This document shows positions 21,351-29,982 of a stretch of 64,000 bases of DNA, one piece after another. Position 1 is the stretch's first letter, and each line of letters begins with the position of its first letter. The DNA lies in contig CANQSR010000005.1 of assembly GCA_947626575.1 (NCBI GenBank), forward strand, positions 38,848-102,847. The letters are read 5' to 3'. A program made the position numbers and the translations under genes. The notes under the pieces were generated by a model. It was not told the origin of the DNA and did not search any database. It saw nothing but the letters and a program-made list of their open reading frames with translations. Origin of the DNA: an uncultured Clostridia bacterium (GTDB lineage Bacteria; Bacillota; Clostridia; Christensenellales; Borkfalkiaceae).

Positions 21351-21725
21351 TCAAATGGAGATGAAATCGCTCCTGCCGAGCTGTTCGCCAAAGCCGAGCG
21401 AAATCAAAATTGCACGGTTGACCTTGGACATGGTAGCCGCCGAGAGTTCGCCGATGCGTGACATCAGCCGCTTTTTATCAATGGTGCGGATCTGTTCGAG
21501 CAGGATGACGGAATCCTTTTGCAGCCCGAATGCCTGCGGAAGTTCGATGTGCGTAGGCAGGCGGGCCTTGTGGATCTTGCTCGTCACGGCCGCCGCGATC
21601 ACGGTAGGGGAGTACTTGTTGCCCGTGTCGTTCTGCACCACGAGGACCGGGCGGATGCCGCCCTGTTCGCTCCCCACAACGGGGGAGAGGTCTGCATAAT
21701 AGAGTTCGCCGCGCTTGACCGTCAT
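21351..21725 (-). CDS. MazF/EndoA-type mRNA interferase, no visible antitoxin
   Basis: This 124-residue protein is a full-length MazF/PemK family endoribonuclease, most like EndoA (NdoA) of Bacillota, which cuts RNA at short specific sites. Seen: [27 protein letters not shown] (the conserved catalytic Arg) and AAVTSKI (the conserved Thr). An AAGGAG precedes the ATG. Its MazE-like antitoxin gene, normally directly upstream, is not there: the 170 bases upstream lead straight to the divergent tmk promoter. It may be controlled in trans, or the antitoxin may be lost. Confidence 0.93.
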   Translation of the reverse strand: MTVKRGELYYADLSPVVGSEQGGIRPVLVVQNDTGNKYSPTVIAAAVTSKIHKARLPTHIELPQAFGLQKDSVILLEQIRTIDKKRLMSRIGELSAATMSKVNRAILISLGFGEQLGRSDFISI

Positions 21726-21858
21726 ACTTTTCTCCTTTGTGAGCCATCCCCCGCTATCATTGTATGTAACGGGAAAATTTTCTGCTCACCGCAGGCTTAG
21801 TGTTGACAGCATACGCGGAAAATATACCCTTTCGCCGCGGCGGTTTGGCGCGGAAACC

Positions 21859-21887
21859 TTGACAAACCCACCCGCCTTTGCTATAAT
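21859..21887 (+). promoter_or_regulatory. tmk operon promoter, leaderless type
   Basis: TTGACA (21859-21864), a 17-base spacer and a perfect TATAAT (21882-21887), nine bases before the tmk ATG at 21897. There is no Shine-Dalgarno between them. Confidence 0.88.
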
Positions 21888-21896
21888 AGACGCAGT

Positions 21897-22529
21897 ATGA
21901 ACACCAAAGGCAAGTTTATCGTATTTGAAGGGACAGACGGCAGCGGCAAGACGACGCAGATGAAGTTGCTCGCCGAATACCTCTCCGCACGGGGCATCCC
22001 CGTCTCCATGACGCACGAACCCACGACGTCGCCCTTCGGCTCCCTGCTCCGCGACTGTATGTCCGGCAGGATAGATACCGATGAGCGCACCATCGCGGCG
22101 CTCTTTGCGGCCGACCGCCTCGACCATATCCAAAGGCCCGCAGACGGTATGCTCGCACGGCTGAATGAGGGCGAGACCGTCCTCTGCGACCGCTATTATT
22201 TCTCCTCCTTCGCCTACAACGGCGGGTTCGCGCCCCTCGAATGGGTCATCGAATTGAACCGCCCCGCAATGGAGATTCTGCGCCCCGACCTCGTGGTCTA
22301 TTTGGACCTGCCCGCCGAGGACGGCATGGCGCGGGTCGGCCGCCGCACCGAGCGGGAACGGTATGAAAATTTGGAGCGGCAGCGGCTCATCCGTGCAAAA
22401 TATTTCGAAGTGTTCGAACGCTTCAAGGATGAGGAAAATATCGCCGTCGTGGCGAGCGAACAGGACAGGATGCAGACGCAGGCCCAAGTCCGCCGCCTCG
22501 CCGACGGCCTGTTCGGAGGCAAGGCATGA
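21897..22529 (+). CDS. tmk: Thymidylate kinase
   Basis: A 210-residue dTMP kinase, making dTDP for DNA synthesis. The P-loop FEGTDGSGKTT is at residues 8-18, the DR(Y/H) substrate motif appears as CDRYYFSSFAYNG, and a lid-type RTERERYE segment is near 143. The start is fixed by the promoter, whose -10 box ends nine bases upstream. The stop overlaps the rimM start by four bases (ATGA), so it heads a five-gene operon tmk-rimM-ABC-permease-trmD. Confidence 0.97.
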   Translation: MNTKGKFIVFEGTDGSGKTTQMKLLAEYLSARGIPVSMTHEPTTSPFGSLLRDCMSGRIDTDERTIAALFAADRLDHIQRPADGMLARLNEGETVLCDRYYFSSFAYNGGFAPLEWVIELNRPAMEILRPDLVVYLDLPAEDGMARVGRRTERERYENLERQRLIRAKYFEVFERFKDEENIAVVASEQDRMQTQAQVRRLADGLFGGKA

Positions 22530-23023
22530 ATATGCTCACCGTCGGGGAAGTATTGAAACCGCAGGGCATCCGCGGGGAAGTGAAGGTGAAGCCCTTCACC
22601 GATACCCCCCAAACCTTTTCCGCCTTCAAGCGGGTATTTTTGGACGGGGAAGAATACAAAGTCCTCTCCGTGCGCACGGGGGACGGGTGCGTGTTTTTGG
22701 GCCTCAGAGGCGTTCCCGACCGTAATGCCGCCGAACTTTTGCGCGGGAAAAAGGTCCTGCTCCCGCGCGAGGAGGCGCCCGCCCTTCCGGAGGGGAGCTA
22801 CTATATCGCCGACCTCTTGGGGAGCGCCGTCGTGACGGAAGAGGGCGAACCCTTGGGGACGCTTACGGACATCACACAGGCGGCTTGCGACGTCTATACC
22901 TTGGACATGGGTGGCCGCAATGTGCTGTTCCCCGCGGCAAAGGGCGTGATCGCCGAGGTGGACGCCGAGGGCAAAAAGATCGTCGTCAACAGGAAACGCT
23001 TCGAAGAAGTCGCGGTCCTGTGA
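22526..23023 (+). CDS. rimM: 16S rRNA processing protein RimM
   Basis: A 165-residue RimM, a 30S assembly factor that binds S19 and acts on the 16S head. The N-terminal barrel contains VGEVLKPQGIRGEVKVKPFTD, and the PRC-barrel C-terminal half starts GSYYIADLLG and includes NVLFPA. It overlaps tmk by four bases. Normally trmD follows directly; here an ABC transporter pair separates them. Confidence 0.95.
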   Translation: MNMLTVGEVLKPQGIRGEVKVKPFTDTPQTFSAFKRVFLDGEEYKVLSVRTGDGCVFLGLRGVPDRNAAELLRGKKVLLPREEAPALPEGSYYIADLLGSAVVTEEGEPLGTLTDITQAACDVYTLDMGGRNVLFPAAKGVIAEVDAEGKKIVVNRKRFEEVAVL

Positions 23024-23065
23024 CAATTATTTTGCAAAGAAAGTTAAGGAGGAAACAGCAAAAGA

Positions 23066-23761
23066 ATGGCCATTCTCGAATGCAAGAACCTCTATAAGAG
23101 CTATGGCTCCACGCCCGCGCTTGCGGGGGTGAGCTTTGCCGTGGAAGAGGGCGGCGTCGTGGGGCTTTTGGGCCCCAACGGCAGCGGAAAATCCACGCTC
23201 ATCAAGCTCGCCATGGGTATGCTCCAACCCACGCAGGGCGAAGTCCTCGTCGACGGCAAGCGGCCCTGTCCTGCGACCAAGGCCATCACGGCATACCTTC
23301 CGGATAAGGACTTTTTGAGCGGGTGGATGCGCGTGGGGCAGGCGATTTCGTACAGCGCGGATTTCTTTGCCGACTTCAACCGTGAGCGCGCCGACGGCAT
23401 GCTTTCCCGCCTCGGCATCGGGAAGCGTCAGCGCATCAAGTCGCTCTCCAAGGGTACGCGCGAAAAACTCGGCCTCATCCTTACCATGGCGCGCGATGCG
23501 AAGCTGTTCATCCTCGATGAACCCATCGCGGGCGTGGACCCCGCCGCGCGCGACTTCATTCTCGATTTCATCATGGGCAACCGCCCGCAGGGGTCCACCG
23601 TATTTTTGTGTACCCATCTCATCGCGGATATCGAACCCATCCTTACCCACGCCATCTTTCTGAACTGCGGCAAGATCGCGCTCGACGAGGAAGTGGCGTC
23701 CGTGCGGAAGCGGACGGGTAAGACGCTCGACGAACTTTTCAGGGAGGAATTCAAATGGTAA
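23066..23761 (+). CDS. ABC transporter ATP-binding protein
   Basis: A 231-residue single nucleotide-binding domain. Walker A is GPNGSGKST (35-43), the signature is a variant LSKGTREKL, Walker B is LFILDEP followed by IAGVDP, and the switch His is in CTHL. Such short ATPases of the YtrB/antibiotic-exporter type pair with a separate permease, which is the next gene (7-base overlap). An AAGGAGG lies upstream. The substrate is unknown. Confidence 0.92.
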   Translation: MAILECKNLYKSYGSTPALAGVSFAVEEGGVVGLLGPNGSGKSTLIKLAMGMLQPTQGEVLVDGKRPCPATKAITAYLPDKDFLSGWMRVGQAISYSADFFADFNRERADGMLSRLGIGKRQRIKSLSKGTREKLGLILTMARDAKLFILDEPIAGVDPAARDFILDFIMGNRPQGSTVFLCTHLIADIEPILTHAIFLNCGKIALDEEVASVRKRTGKTLDELFREEFKW

Positions 23762-24558
23762 GAAAGCTCATGAAACACGAGCTGTATGCGCTTTTCCGCA
23801 TCGTTCTTTGGATCTCGCTCGCCGTCGTGCTGTTTGCGATCATCAGCAGGCTTCTGCTCTCGGAGACCATCGTGCAGGCGGCGACGGACTCCGGGCTTAC
23901 GAACCAAATGCTCATTGTGACGATTTTCATCGTGGTATTTTACGTCCTCTCCATCTGCGCGCTCGTCATTGCGGCGTGGGCGGTCTCCATCTACCGCTTC
24001 ACGAAGTCGCTGTTTTCGGGGGAGGGCTATATGACGCTCTCGCTCCCCGCGACCGCGAGCCAGCTCATCTGGTCCAAACTGCTCTCCGCGCTCATCGTGA
24101 TGGCGTATGCCGCCGTCGTAAGCCTCGGCTCGCTCGTGATCCTGTTTTCTGGCGTGGTGGGGGAAGCGATGGATATCGGCATGCTGTTTGAAACGTTCGG
24201 CATCCTGTTCGAGGACCTGACGGGCGGGGGCATCCTCTATCTCGTCGAACTCGGCATCAGCGCCGTCGTTTCCATCCCGCTCTCGCTTCTCGTCATCTAT
24301 GCGGGCATCTCGCTCGGTCAGCTCTTCACCTCCCACCGCGTGGGCATGGTGCTGTTGATCTTCGCCGCGCTCTATGTGGGCGGCAACATTTTCTCCGTGC
24401 TGGTGGAGCTGCCCTTGCAGAATTTCCTCTATACCCACGTTGCGGGGGCGCAGCACATTCTGATCTGGCTGAGGATCGTATGTTCTGCCGCCGTGGAAGT
24501 CGGCTGTTTCTTCCTCGTACGCTATATTTTAAGGAATAAGGTCAACCTCATCGCATGA
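23755..24558 (+). CDS. ABC transporter permease, six-helix type
   Basis: A 267-residue integral membrane protein with about six hydrophobic helices (for example VFYVLSICALVIAAWAVSIY). It carries the KLMKHELYALFRI start often seen in ABC-2 type permeases and FSGEGYMTLSLPATASQLIWSKLL, a sequence style typical of permeases in GntR-linked YtrB-type exporters. It overlaps the ATPase gene upstream and shares ATGA with trmD downstream, so all three are translationally coupled. Confidence 0.88.
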   Translation: MVRKLMKHELYALFRIVLWISLAVVLFAIISRLLLSETIVQAATDSGLTNQMLIVTIFIVVFYVLSICALVIAAWAVSIYRFTKSLFSGEGYMTLSLPATASQLIWSKLLSALIVMAYAAVVSLGSLVILFSGVVGEAMDIGMLFETFGILFEDLTGGGILYLVELGISAVVSIPLSLLVIYAGISLGQLFTSHRVGMVLLIFAALYVGGNIFSVLVELPLQNFLYTHVAGAQHILIWLRIVCSAAVEVGCFFLVRYILRNKVNLIA

Positions 24559-25220
24559 AAATCACCATTCTTACGCTGTTTCCCGAAATGTTCGCGGCGC
24601 TCGATTCCTCCATCCTCGGCCGTGCCAAAAAGGAGGGCAGATTGGAGCTGGAAGTCGTCGATATCCGCGATTATACCGAGGATAAACACCAGAAATGCGA
24701 TGATTATCCCTTCGGCGGCGGGGCGGGCATGGTGATGATGGCGCAACCCATCGGAAGCGCGATCGAGGGGGTAGACCCCGGACATGGTGCCCACAGAATT
24801 TATCTATCCCCCAAGGGGAAGCCGCTCACGCAGGAGAAAGTCATCTCCCTTGCGGAAGAGGCGCACCTCGTTCTTTTGTGCGGCCACTATGAGGGCGTGG
24901 ACCAGCGCGCCATCGACTTATTTATCGACGAAGAACTCTCGATCGGCGACTATGTTCTGACGGGCGGGGAGCTTCCCGCGATGGTGCTTACCGACTGCGT
25001 GGCGCGCTATATCGACGGCGTACTTTCGCCGGAGTCGCTCGTGGACGAGAGTTTTTCGGAGGGACTTTTGGAGTATCCGCAATATACGCGGCCGGTGGAG
25101 TACCGCGGCCTCGCAGTCCCCGAAGTTCTCAGGAGCGGCAACCATGCGGAGATCGATAAGTGGCGGCGCGAACAGGCCGTCGCCCTGACCAAGAAAAACC
25201 GTCCCGACCTGCTCCGTTAG
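24555..25220 (+). CDS. trmD: tRNA (guanine-37-N1)-methyltransferase
   Basis: A 221-residue TrmD, the SPOUT methyltransferase making m1G37 and preventing +1 frameshifting. Family signatures are clear: MKITILTLFPEMF, DDYPFGGGAGMVM, LCGHYEGVDQRA and the trefoil-knot SAM site SIGDYVLTGGELPAM. It ends the tmk operon; rplS, its usual downstream partner, is absent and repeat DNA follows. Confidence 0.98.
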   Translation: MKITILTLFPEMFAALDSSILGRAKKEGRLELEVVDIRDYTEDKHQKCDDYPFGGGAGMVMMAQPIGSAIEGVDPGHGAHRIYLSPKGKPLTQEKVISLAEEAHLVLLCGHYEGVDQRAIDLFIDEELSIGDYVLTGGELPAMVLTDCVARYIDGVLSPESLVDESFSEGLLEYPQYTRPVEYRGLAVPEVLRSGNHAEIDKWRREQAVALTKKNRPDLLR

Positions 25221-25822
25221 GAGGCGAGAACCTCCCCCCTTATACATGAGGGGGGAGGATGTCACGGCTCTGCCGTGACAGGTAGGGGGTGTAACTTGCT
25301 GTTCCTCTTAGGGAAAGTACCCTGAGCGGAGCGAAGGGGGAAAGGGTTTCCAAAACCCCTCTGTCACGCAAGGGCGCGTGACATCTTCCCTCAAAGGGGC
25401 GACGAGACCTGCCCCCTTTTTAAGGGGGCGGGTGGCGCGGCTTTGCCGCGTCAGGTGGGGGTTCGGACGTTCACGTCATTCCGAACCCCGTAGGGGTGAG
25501 AAATCTCAAAGAACGATTGCATTGGGCTTGGTCGCAACAGGATTCTTCGCGGATAGGCAATTCGTTGAAAGTCAAACGTTATCGGCTCAGAATGACGCTT
25601 AACCGTTCGGCTACTTCGCCTACGGCTCGTTCGGGCAGGACGCTATCCATGCGCCCCACCCCCTTGGGGAGTCCCCCTCCCGCGGGAGGGGGTAGAAGCG
25701 GCCCGTCGCTTTTGTCAAACGTGTCATCCTGAACGAATGTGAAGGATCCCCTTCAACGAAGTCCGTTGCTTGCTCTTCGGGATTCTTCGCTACGCTCAGA
25801 ATGACAGGTAGTCCGAACAAGC
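25221..25822. repeat. Intergenic repeat mosaic 4
   Basis: No gene is seen. The order includes a GGGGGAGGATGTCACGGCTCTGCCGTGACAGG unit (related near 39040 and 63820), the GGTGGCGCGGCTTTGCCGCG unit (25431-25450), CGTCATTCCGAACCCCGTAGGGGTGAGAAATCTC, and the GGATTCTTCGC unit shared with mosaic 2. Most units are palindromic, with variable tips. Confidence 0.75.
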
Positions 25823-25962
25823 GCTATGGGTTACCTCAACTGCGGAGAAGCAAGCGAGACGAGGAGAAGGAGCATTCCCGACGGGCGCGTACTTATTCGT
25901 ACGCAACCGAGGGAAGCGCATCTTCAACGAAGTATTGCGCCGCTTATACGCAGTTCGTTCAA
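25823..25962. repeat. Dispersed 140-bp repeat, copy 1
   Basis: ACCTCAACTGCGGAGAAGCAAGCGAGACGAGG... and the following bases to GTATTGCG...TATACGCAGTTCG recur inverted at 57472-57605, after secY. An intact 49-codon frame (25826-25975) crosses this copy, but the other copy has no start and shifts frame, so I treat it as a repeat and not a gene. Confidence 0.75.
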
Positions 25963-25975
25963 TCAAATTTCGTGA

Positions 25976-26205
25976 ATATAAATCACTTGCCTTAGGCGGA
26001 ATTGACTTCCGCCGTGGGCGACCCAATTTGCAGAGCCCTGTCTGCTTGTTGTCCGTTGAAACAGTGAAGAGGACCATGTAAGTGAAGGCGCCAACGAAAA
26101 TTTCCTCACGGAAATTTGTTTGGCGTTCGTTGATGCACACCCCCACCCTACCCTCCCCCTCTGTTAAAGGGGGAGGCATGAGGTTGTCCAAACAAATTTC
26201 GTGAA
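25976..26205 (+). other. Structured leader element, copy D (before rbgA)
   Basis: It opens with CACTTGCCTTA, then the hairpin GGCGGAA-TTGAC-TTCCGCC, whose stem differs from copies A2 and C2 by compensating changes. Next come GGGCGACCCAATTTGC, TTGTCCGTTGAAAC...GAGGACCA, and a terminal hairpin with arms CCTCACGGAAATTTGTTTGG and CCAAACAAATTTCGTGAA. It ends two bases before the rbgA ATG. A remnant right arm (CAAATTTCGTGAA, 25963-25975) precedes it. Confidence 0.65.
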
Positions 26206-26207
26206 CA

Positions 26208-27059
26208 ATGAAAACTATCCAATGGTATCCCGGTCACATGGCCAAAGCCATGCGCATGATGGAGGAAAATTTATCGCTCAGCGACGCCGTCGTGTTCGTT
26301 CTCGACGCCCGCTGTCCCGCCGCGAGTTTCAATCCGCGGCTTCTGTCCCTTGTAAAGGGCAGGCCCGTCTTGTTCCTCCTCAATAAGGCAGACCTCGCCG
26401 ACGCGAGAAAGGACTTTGCCGCACGCATCCGCGAGGGCGGGAAGAGCGCGATCGCGATGGCGGCCAATTCGCAGGCGGGGATCCGCCCGTTACGGGCGGC
26501 CATGACCGCGCTCGTTGCGGAAAAGTTGGAGCGGAACCGCCAAAAGGGCGTAAAAAAGCCCGTCCGCTTCATGATCGCGGGCATCCCGAACACGGGCAAA
26601 AGCACGCTCATCAATCTGCTTGCGGGCGCAAAGAAGGCGCAGACGGGGGATAAGGCGGGCGTGACCCGTTCGAAGCAGTGGGTCAAGTGCGGCGACTTCG
26701 AACTTTTGGATACCCCCGGCACCATGCCGCCCGCGTGCGAGAACCAAACGCTTGCCCGCCGCCTTGCCTTCGTGGGCAGTATCAACGACGATATCCTCGC
26801 CATCGACGAGATCGCGCTCGCGCTGCTCGAAGAGATGCAAAATGCCTACCCCATGTCCCTCGTAGAGCGTTACGGAAGCTGTGAAGGCACGCCGCTCGAA
26901 CTCTTGGAGACCGTCTGCAAAAAGCGCGGATTTATCCTCAGGGGCGGGGAATACGACTATGAGCGCGGCGAACGCGCCGTCCTCGACGACTTCCGCAAGG
27001 GCAAGCTCGGCCGCGTCACGCTCGATAGCTTGGATGACCTCGCCTCCGTCGGGCTGTAA
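26208..27059 (+). CDS. rbgA: Ribosome biogenesis GTPase RbgA (YlqF)
   Basis: A 283-residue circularly permuted GTPase that matures the 50S subunit near L6 and the A site. The N-terminal QWYPGHMAKAM is diagnostic. The motif order is permuted: G4 NKAD, G1 GIPNTGKST, G2 GVTRSKQW, G3 DTPG, then the ANTAR-like C-terminal helix bundle. The start is fixed by homology at MKTIQW. No Shine-Dalgarno is present, because the structured leader element ends two bases before the ATG. rnhB follows, the order usual for Bacillota. Confidence 0.97.
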   Translation: MKTIQWYPGHMAKAMRMMEENLSLSDAVVFVLDARCPAASFNPRLLSLVKGRPVLFLLNKADLADARKDFAARIREGGKSAIAMAANSQAGIRPLRAAMTALVAEKLERNRQKGVKKPVRFMIAGIPNTGKSTLINLLAGAKKAQTGDKAGVTRSKQWVKCGDFELLDTPGTMPPACENQTLARRLAFVGSINDDILAIDEIALALLEEMQNAYPMSLVERYGSCEGTPLELLETVCKKRGFILRGGEYDYERGERAVLDDFRKGKLGRVTLDSLDDLASVGL

Positions 27060-27092
27060 AGCGTCAGTAAAAATCGTACCAATGAGGTAATT

Positions 27093-27713
27093 ATGGATAT
27101 TCCGACATGGGAACGCGAACTCGCCGCGCAGGGCTACCGCGCCGTATGCGGCGTCGACGAAGTGGGCCGCGGCCCGCTTGCAGGACCCGTGGTATGCGCC
27201 GCCGTCATCATGCCGCTCGAAGAGGAGAAGCGGGTGAAGGGCGTGGACGACAGCAAAAAGCTCTCCGCGAAGAAGCGGGAAGCGCTGGCCGAGGAGATCA
27301 AAAAAACGGCCCGCGCCTATTCCATCGCCGAGGTGGACGCGGAAACGGTGGATCGCATCAATATTCTCCAAGCGACGCGCCTCTGCATGAAGCAAGCCAT
27401 CGAATCGTTGGGGGTACCCGCGGACATGGTACTCGTTGACGGCGTCATGACGTTAGATCTCGATATCCCGCAGAGGAGCATCGTGAAGGGGGATGCGAAC
27501 GTCTATTCCATCGGCGCGGCGAGTATTCTCGCGAAAGTTTACCGGGATGCGCTCATGCGCGCATACGACGCCGTGTATCCCGAATATGCCTTTGCGAGCA
27601 ACGTGGGATACGGCACCGAAAAGCACATTGAAGCGATCCGCGAGGTGGGCATATGCAAAATTCACCGAAAGACCTTCGTAACAAAATATTGGGACGGAAG
27701 GGAGAGACCCTGA
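27093..27713 (+). CDS. rnhB: Ribonuclease HII
   Basis: A 206-residue RNase HII, removing ribonucleotides and RNA from RNA-DNA hybrids. The catalytic DEVGRGPLAGPVV (Asp-Glu near 21-22), DGV near 113 and YRDALM Asp are present, and ILQATRLCMKQAI follows the family. A TGAGG ribosome site precedes the ATG. The 3' end overlaps yraN by 61 bases. Confidence 0.97.
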   Translation: MDIPTWERELAAQGYRAVCGVDEVGRGPLAGPVVCAAVIMPLEEEKRVKGVDDSKKLSAKKREALAEEIKKTARAYSIAEVDAETVDRINILQATRLCMKQAIESLGVPADMVLVDGVMTLDLDIPQRSIVKGDANVYSIGAASILAKVYRDALMRAYDAVYPEYAFASNVGYGTEKHIEAIREVGICKIHRKTFVTKYWDGRERP

Positions 27714-28015
27714 CCTGCAAATATTTGAAGCGGCACGGCTATAAAATTTTGCGGCGCAACTACACGACGCCCTTCGGCGAGGCCGATATCGTGGCGCAAA
27801 GCCGCGATGGCTATATCTGCTTCGTGGAGGTCAAGACGCGCGAAACGGATGCCTTCGGCCTGCCTGCGGAGGCCGTGACGAGGGAGAAACAGCGGCGTTA
27901 CCGCATGATCGCGAACTTTTATTGCAGGACGGAGGGCAGGGAACTTGCCGTGCGGTTCGATGTGGCCTCCGTCTTGGGGGGAGACCTCGAATATTACGAG
28001 AATGCCTTCATTTGA
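27653..28015 (+). CDS. UPF0102/YraN family nuclease-like protein
   Basis: A 120-residue YraN-type protein with the restriction-endonuclease-like core GRKGETLTCKYLKRHGYKIL, NYTTPFGEADIVA (catalytic-type Glu-Ala-Asp) and FVEVKTRE. The family's role is not settled; neighbourhood with rnhB and rbgA is typical. The ATG at 27653 lies inside rnhB in another frame. A downstream start would remove the conserved first helix, so the overlap is probably real. Confidence 0.93.
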   Translation: MQNSPKDLRNKILGRKGETLTCKYLKRHGYKILRRNYTTPFGEADIVAQSRDGYICFVEVKTRETDAFGLPAEAVTREKQRRYRMIANFYCRTEGRELAVRFDVASVLGGDLEYYENAFI

Positions 28016-28311
28016 ATGGTTTTATGGATGAAATGGATTCATGGATGAAACGGTTTCATGAAAGACAGCCGACGGAGATCTCCGCCGGCTGTCTTGTTGT
28101 CCGCCCAAGGACGGGGCGTGGTGTTATTCTCGTCGCCCCTTGTAGGGGAGATGTCACGCGTCCTTGCGTGACAGAGGGGTTTCCCGCGTCCTCATTCCGA
28201 GGCTCCGTAAGGAGCCGAGTGAATCTTCGAGTGAATCTTAAAGATACACTCGCCTTCGGCTCGGTATGAGGAAGATTTCTCGCCGCCATGCTCCTACTTC
28301 GCCTGCGGCGC
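28016..28311. repeat. Terminator hairpin and repeat mosaic 5
   Basis: After yraN, three ATGGATGAAA-like words (28024-28062) are followed by a terminator hairpin at 28064-28093 (GACAGCCG...CGGCTGTC, then TTGTTG). From about 28130 to 28300 dispersed repeats follow, including GATGTCACGCGTCCTTGCGTGACAGAGGGGTTT, of the same family as 38660 and 57905. No gene is seen. Confidence 0.7.
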
Positions 28312-29343
28312 TTAAAAGCAACGTTCTTTTCGCTCCTTCATGCAATCTTCCACCCTGCCGCAACGGTAACACAGCTCGTTTTCGAGGTGCGCGCCGCGCC
28401 CGAAGTCGAGAAGGTTCTGCGTCGTCGTATCCGCAATGTTTTCAAGCGCCTCCTCGGTGAGAAAGGCCTGGTGCGATGTGACGATGACGTTGGGCATGGA
28501 GATGAGACGGGCCAGGGTATCGTCCTCCACGATATGCCCCGAAAAGTCGTGAAAAAAGACGTCCGTCTCCTCTTCATAGACGTCGAGGCAGGCCGCGCCG
28601 ACGATCCGCCGTTTGATGCCGTCCAAGAGCGCATCCGCGTCGATGAGCGCACCGCGCGAAGTATTAAGGATGATGGCTCCTTTTTTGAGCTTGGGAATGC
28701 TCTCTTCCCCGATGATGTGGTAGGTCTCCTCGGAGAGGGGGCAGTGCAGGGAGATGACGTCGCTTTGGCGGAAGAGTTCGTCGAGGGAGACGTACGCGCA
28801 ATCCGCTTTGGGGTCGGGATATTTATCGTAAGCAATGACGTTCATCCCGAAGCCGCGGCAGATGCCGATGAAGATCTTGCCGATCTTGCCCGTCCCGATG
28901 ACGCCCACCGTCTTTCCGTGGAGATCGAAGCCCGTGAGGCCCGAAAGGGAAAAATTGAAGTCCTTGGTGCGGATATATGCCTTGTGGATGCGCCGCACCG
29001 AGGTGAGAAGGAGCGCCATGGTATGCTCGGCGACGGCATAGGGCGAGTACGCGGGGACGCGGACGACGTGGATCTTGCCGAAGCACGCCTTTAAGTCTAC
29101 ATTGTTATAGCCCGCACAGCGGAGGGCGATGATGCGCACGCCGTATTCATAGAGCTTATCGATGACGGGCGCGCTCACGTCGTCGTTGACGAACACGCAC
29201 ACGCCGTCGAAGCCGCGCGCCAGCCCGCAGGTATCTTCGTCGAGGCGGGTCTCAAAGAACTTGAACTCGATATTCCGCTCCTTTGCGAATTTCCCGAAGG
29301 ACGGAAGATCGTAATCTTTGGTATCGAAGAAAGCGATTTTCAT
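28312..29343 (-). CDS. D-2-hydroxyacid dehydrogenase (D-lactate dehydrogenase-like)
   Basis: A 343-residue NAD-dependent D-isomer-specific 2-hydroxyacid dehydrogenase, closest in style to fermentative D-lactate dehydrogenases that reduce pyruvate. The Rossmann motif is GKTVGVIGTGKIGKIF; the catalytic Arg lies in NTSRGALID, the Glu in the YEEE region, and the His in VIVTSHQAFLTEEA. Unusual is the C-terminal tail with four cysteines (CYRCGRVEDC...RCF), which suggests a small metal-binding knuckle. The start at 29343 has GGAGG upstream; the gene stands alone with its own promoter. Confidence 0.9.
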   Translation of the reverse strand: MKIAFFDTKDYDLPSFGKFAKERNIEFKFFETRLDEDTCGLARGFDGVCVFVNDDVSAPVIDKLYEYGVRIIALRCAGYNNVDLKACFGKIHVVRVPAYSPYAVAEHTMALLLTSVRRIHKAYIRTKDFNFSLSGLTGFDLHGKTVGVIGTGKIGKIFIGICRGFGMNVIAYDKYPDPKADCAYVSLDELFRQSDVISLHCPLSEETYHIIGEESIPKLKKGAIILNTSRGALIDADALLDGIKRRIVGAACLDVYEEETDVFFHDFSGHIVEDDTLARLISMPNVIVTSHQAFLTEEALENIADTTTQNLLDFGRGAHLENELCYRCGRVEDCMKERKERCF

Positions 29344-29360
29344 GGGACCTCCATGCAAGC

Positions 29361-29389
29361 AGTATAACACATTTTTTTGGTTTTGTCCA
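29361..29389 (-). promoter_or_regulatory. Promoter of the D-hydroxyacid dehydrogenase gene
   Basis: On the minus strand, TGGACA (29384-29389), a 17-base spacer and TATACT (29361-29366). The start codon is 17 bases downstream with a GGAGG between. Confidence 0.75.
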
Positions 29390-29444
29390 CATGGGTATGC
29401 AAAAAAGGGGGATGGGGCAGAAAAAATACGCCGCAAACGGAATA

Positions 29445-29472
29445 CGGGCGGGAGCCGGCTCCCGCCCGTAAG
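29445..29472. terminator. Palindromic hairpin downstream of the TerB-like gene
   Basis: ACGGGCGGGAGCC and GGCTCCCGCCCGT form a perfect hairpin about 60 bases after the TerB-like stop on the minus strand. No strong T run is adjacent, so termination is probable but not certain. Confidence 0.5.
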
Positions 29473-29529
29473 ATGTTGCACCGTACCGTAAACCGTAAAG
29501 CCGCCGCGCGGCCTCCCCCATGTAGGGCG

Positions 29530-29982
29530 TCAGCCCCTGCAAAGCTGTTTGATATACCGCTGTTCCTTCAAAGAGACCTTCCCGTCCACCGAAGTCACCA
29601 AAAGGCAGAGGAAGATGATATCGGCGGCGAGCTGTTCATCCGCCACGGAAATGAGGTCAAGCAGCTGCCGCGTGTAGCCGGAGATCTCCCTTTGAACGTC
29701 CTTGGAGACCTTATACACGCGTTGGATCCCCGCGAGGTCGCATGCCTCCCCGAATGCCTTCGCGAGGGAAGGATAGATGCCGAGGTAATCCTTTTCGCTG
29801 ACCGAGCCGTCCGAGACGACGGATCCGATGATAAAGGAAGCGAGGATCTCGGCGGGGTGGATCTCCGGGGCAAGCGCGTTCAGGCGGGCGATGACGCTTA
29901 CCGAGAGATCGGCGAGCATGGCCGCTCTTTCGGCGGGCGTGAGCGCTTCCGCGTTGCGGCAGAGTTTTTGAAATTCAAACAT
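29530..29982 (-). CDS. TerB-like (tellurite resistance/COG3793-type) helical protein
   Basis: A 150-residue all-helical protein. IIGSVVSDGSVSEKDYLGIYPSL and LCLLVTSVDGKVSLKEQRYIKQL carry the two acidic D-G-x-[VI] turns typical of TerB-fold proteins, which may bind a metal ion. Actual function, including any link to tellurite, is unknown. A GGGAGG precedes the ATG. It stands alone, divergent from the mgtE transcription unit. Confidence 0.7.
   Translation of the reverse strand: MFEFQKLCRNAEALTPAERAAMLADLSVSVIARLNALAPEIHPAEILASFIIGSVVSDGSVSEKDYLGIYPSLAKAFGEACDLAGIQRVYKVSKDVQREISGYTRQLLDLISVADEQLAADIIFLCLLVTSVDGKVSLKEQRYIKQLCRG

Noticed and set aside
25826..25975. Intact 49-codon frame in the dispersed 140-bp repeat
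   Set aside because: The second copy (57472-57605) lacks the start and shifts frame by indels, and there is no ribosome site, so the DNA is conserved as a repeat and not as a protein.
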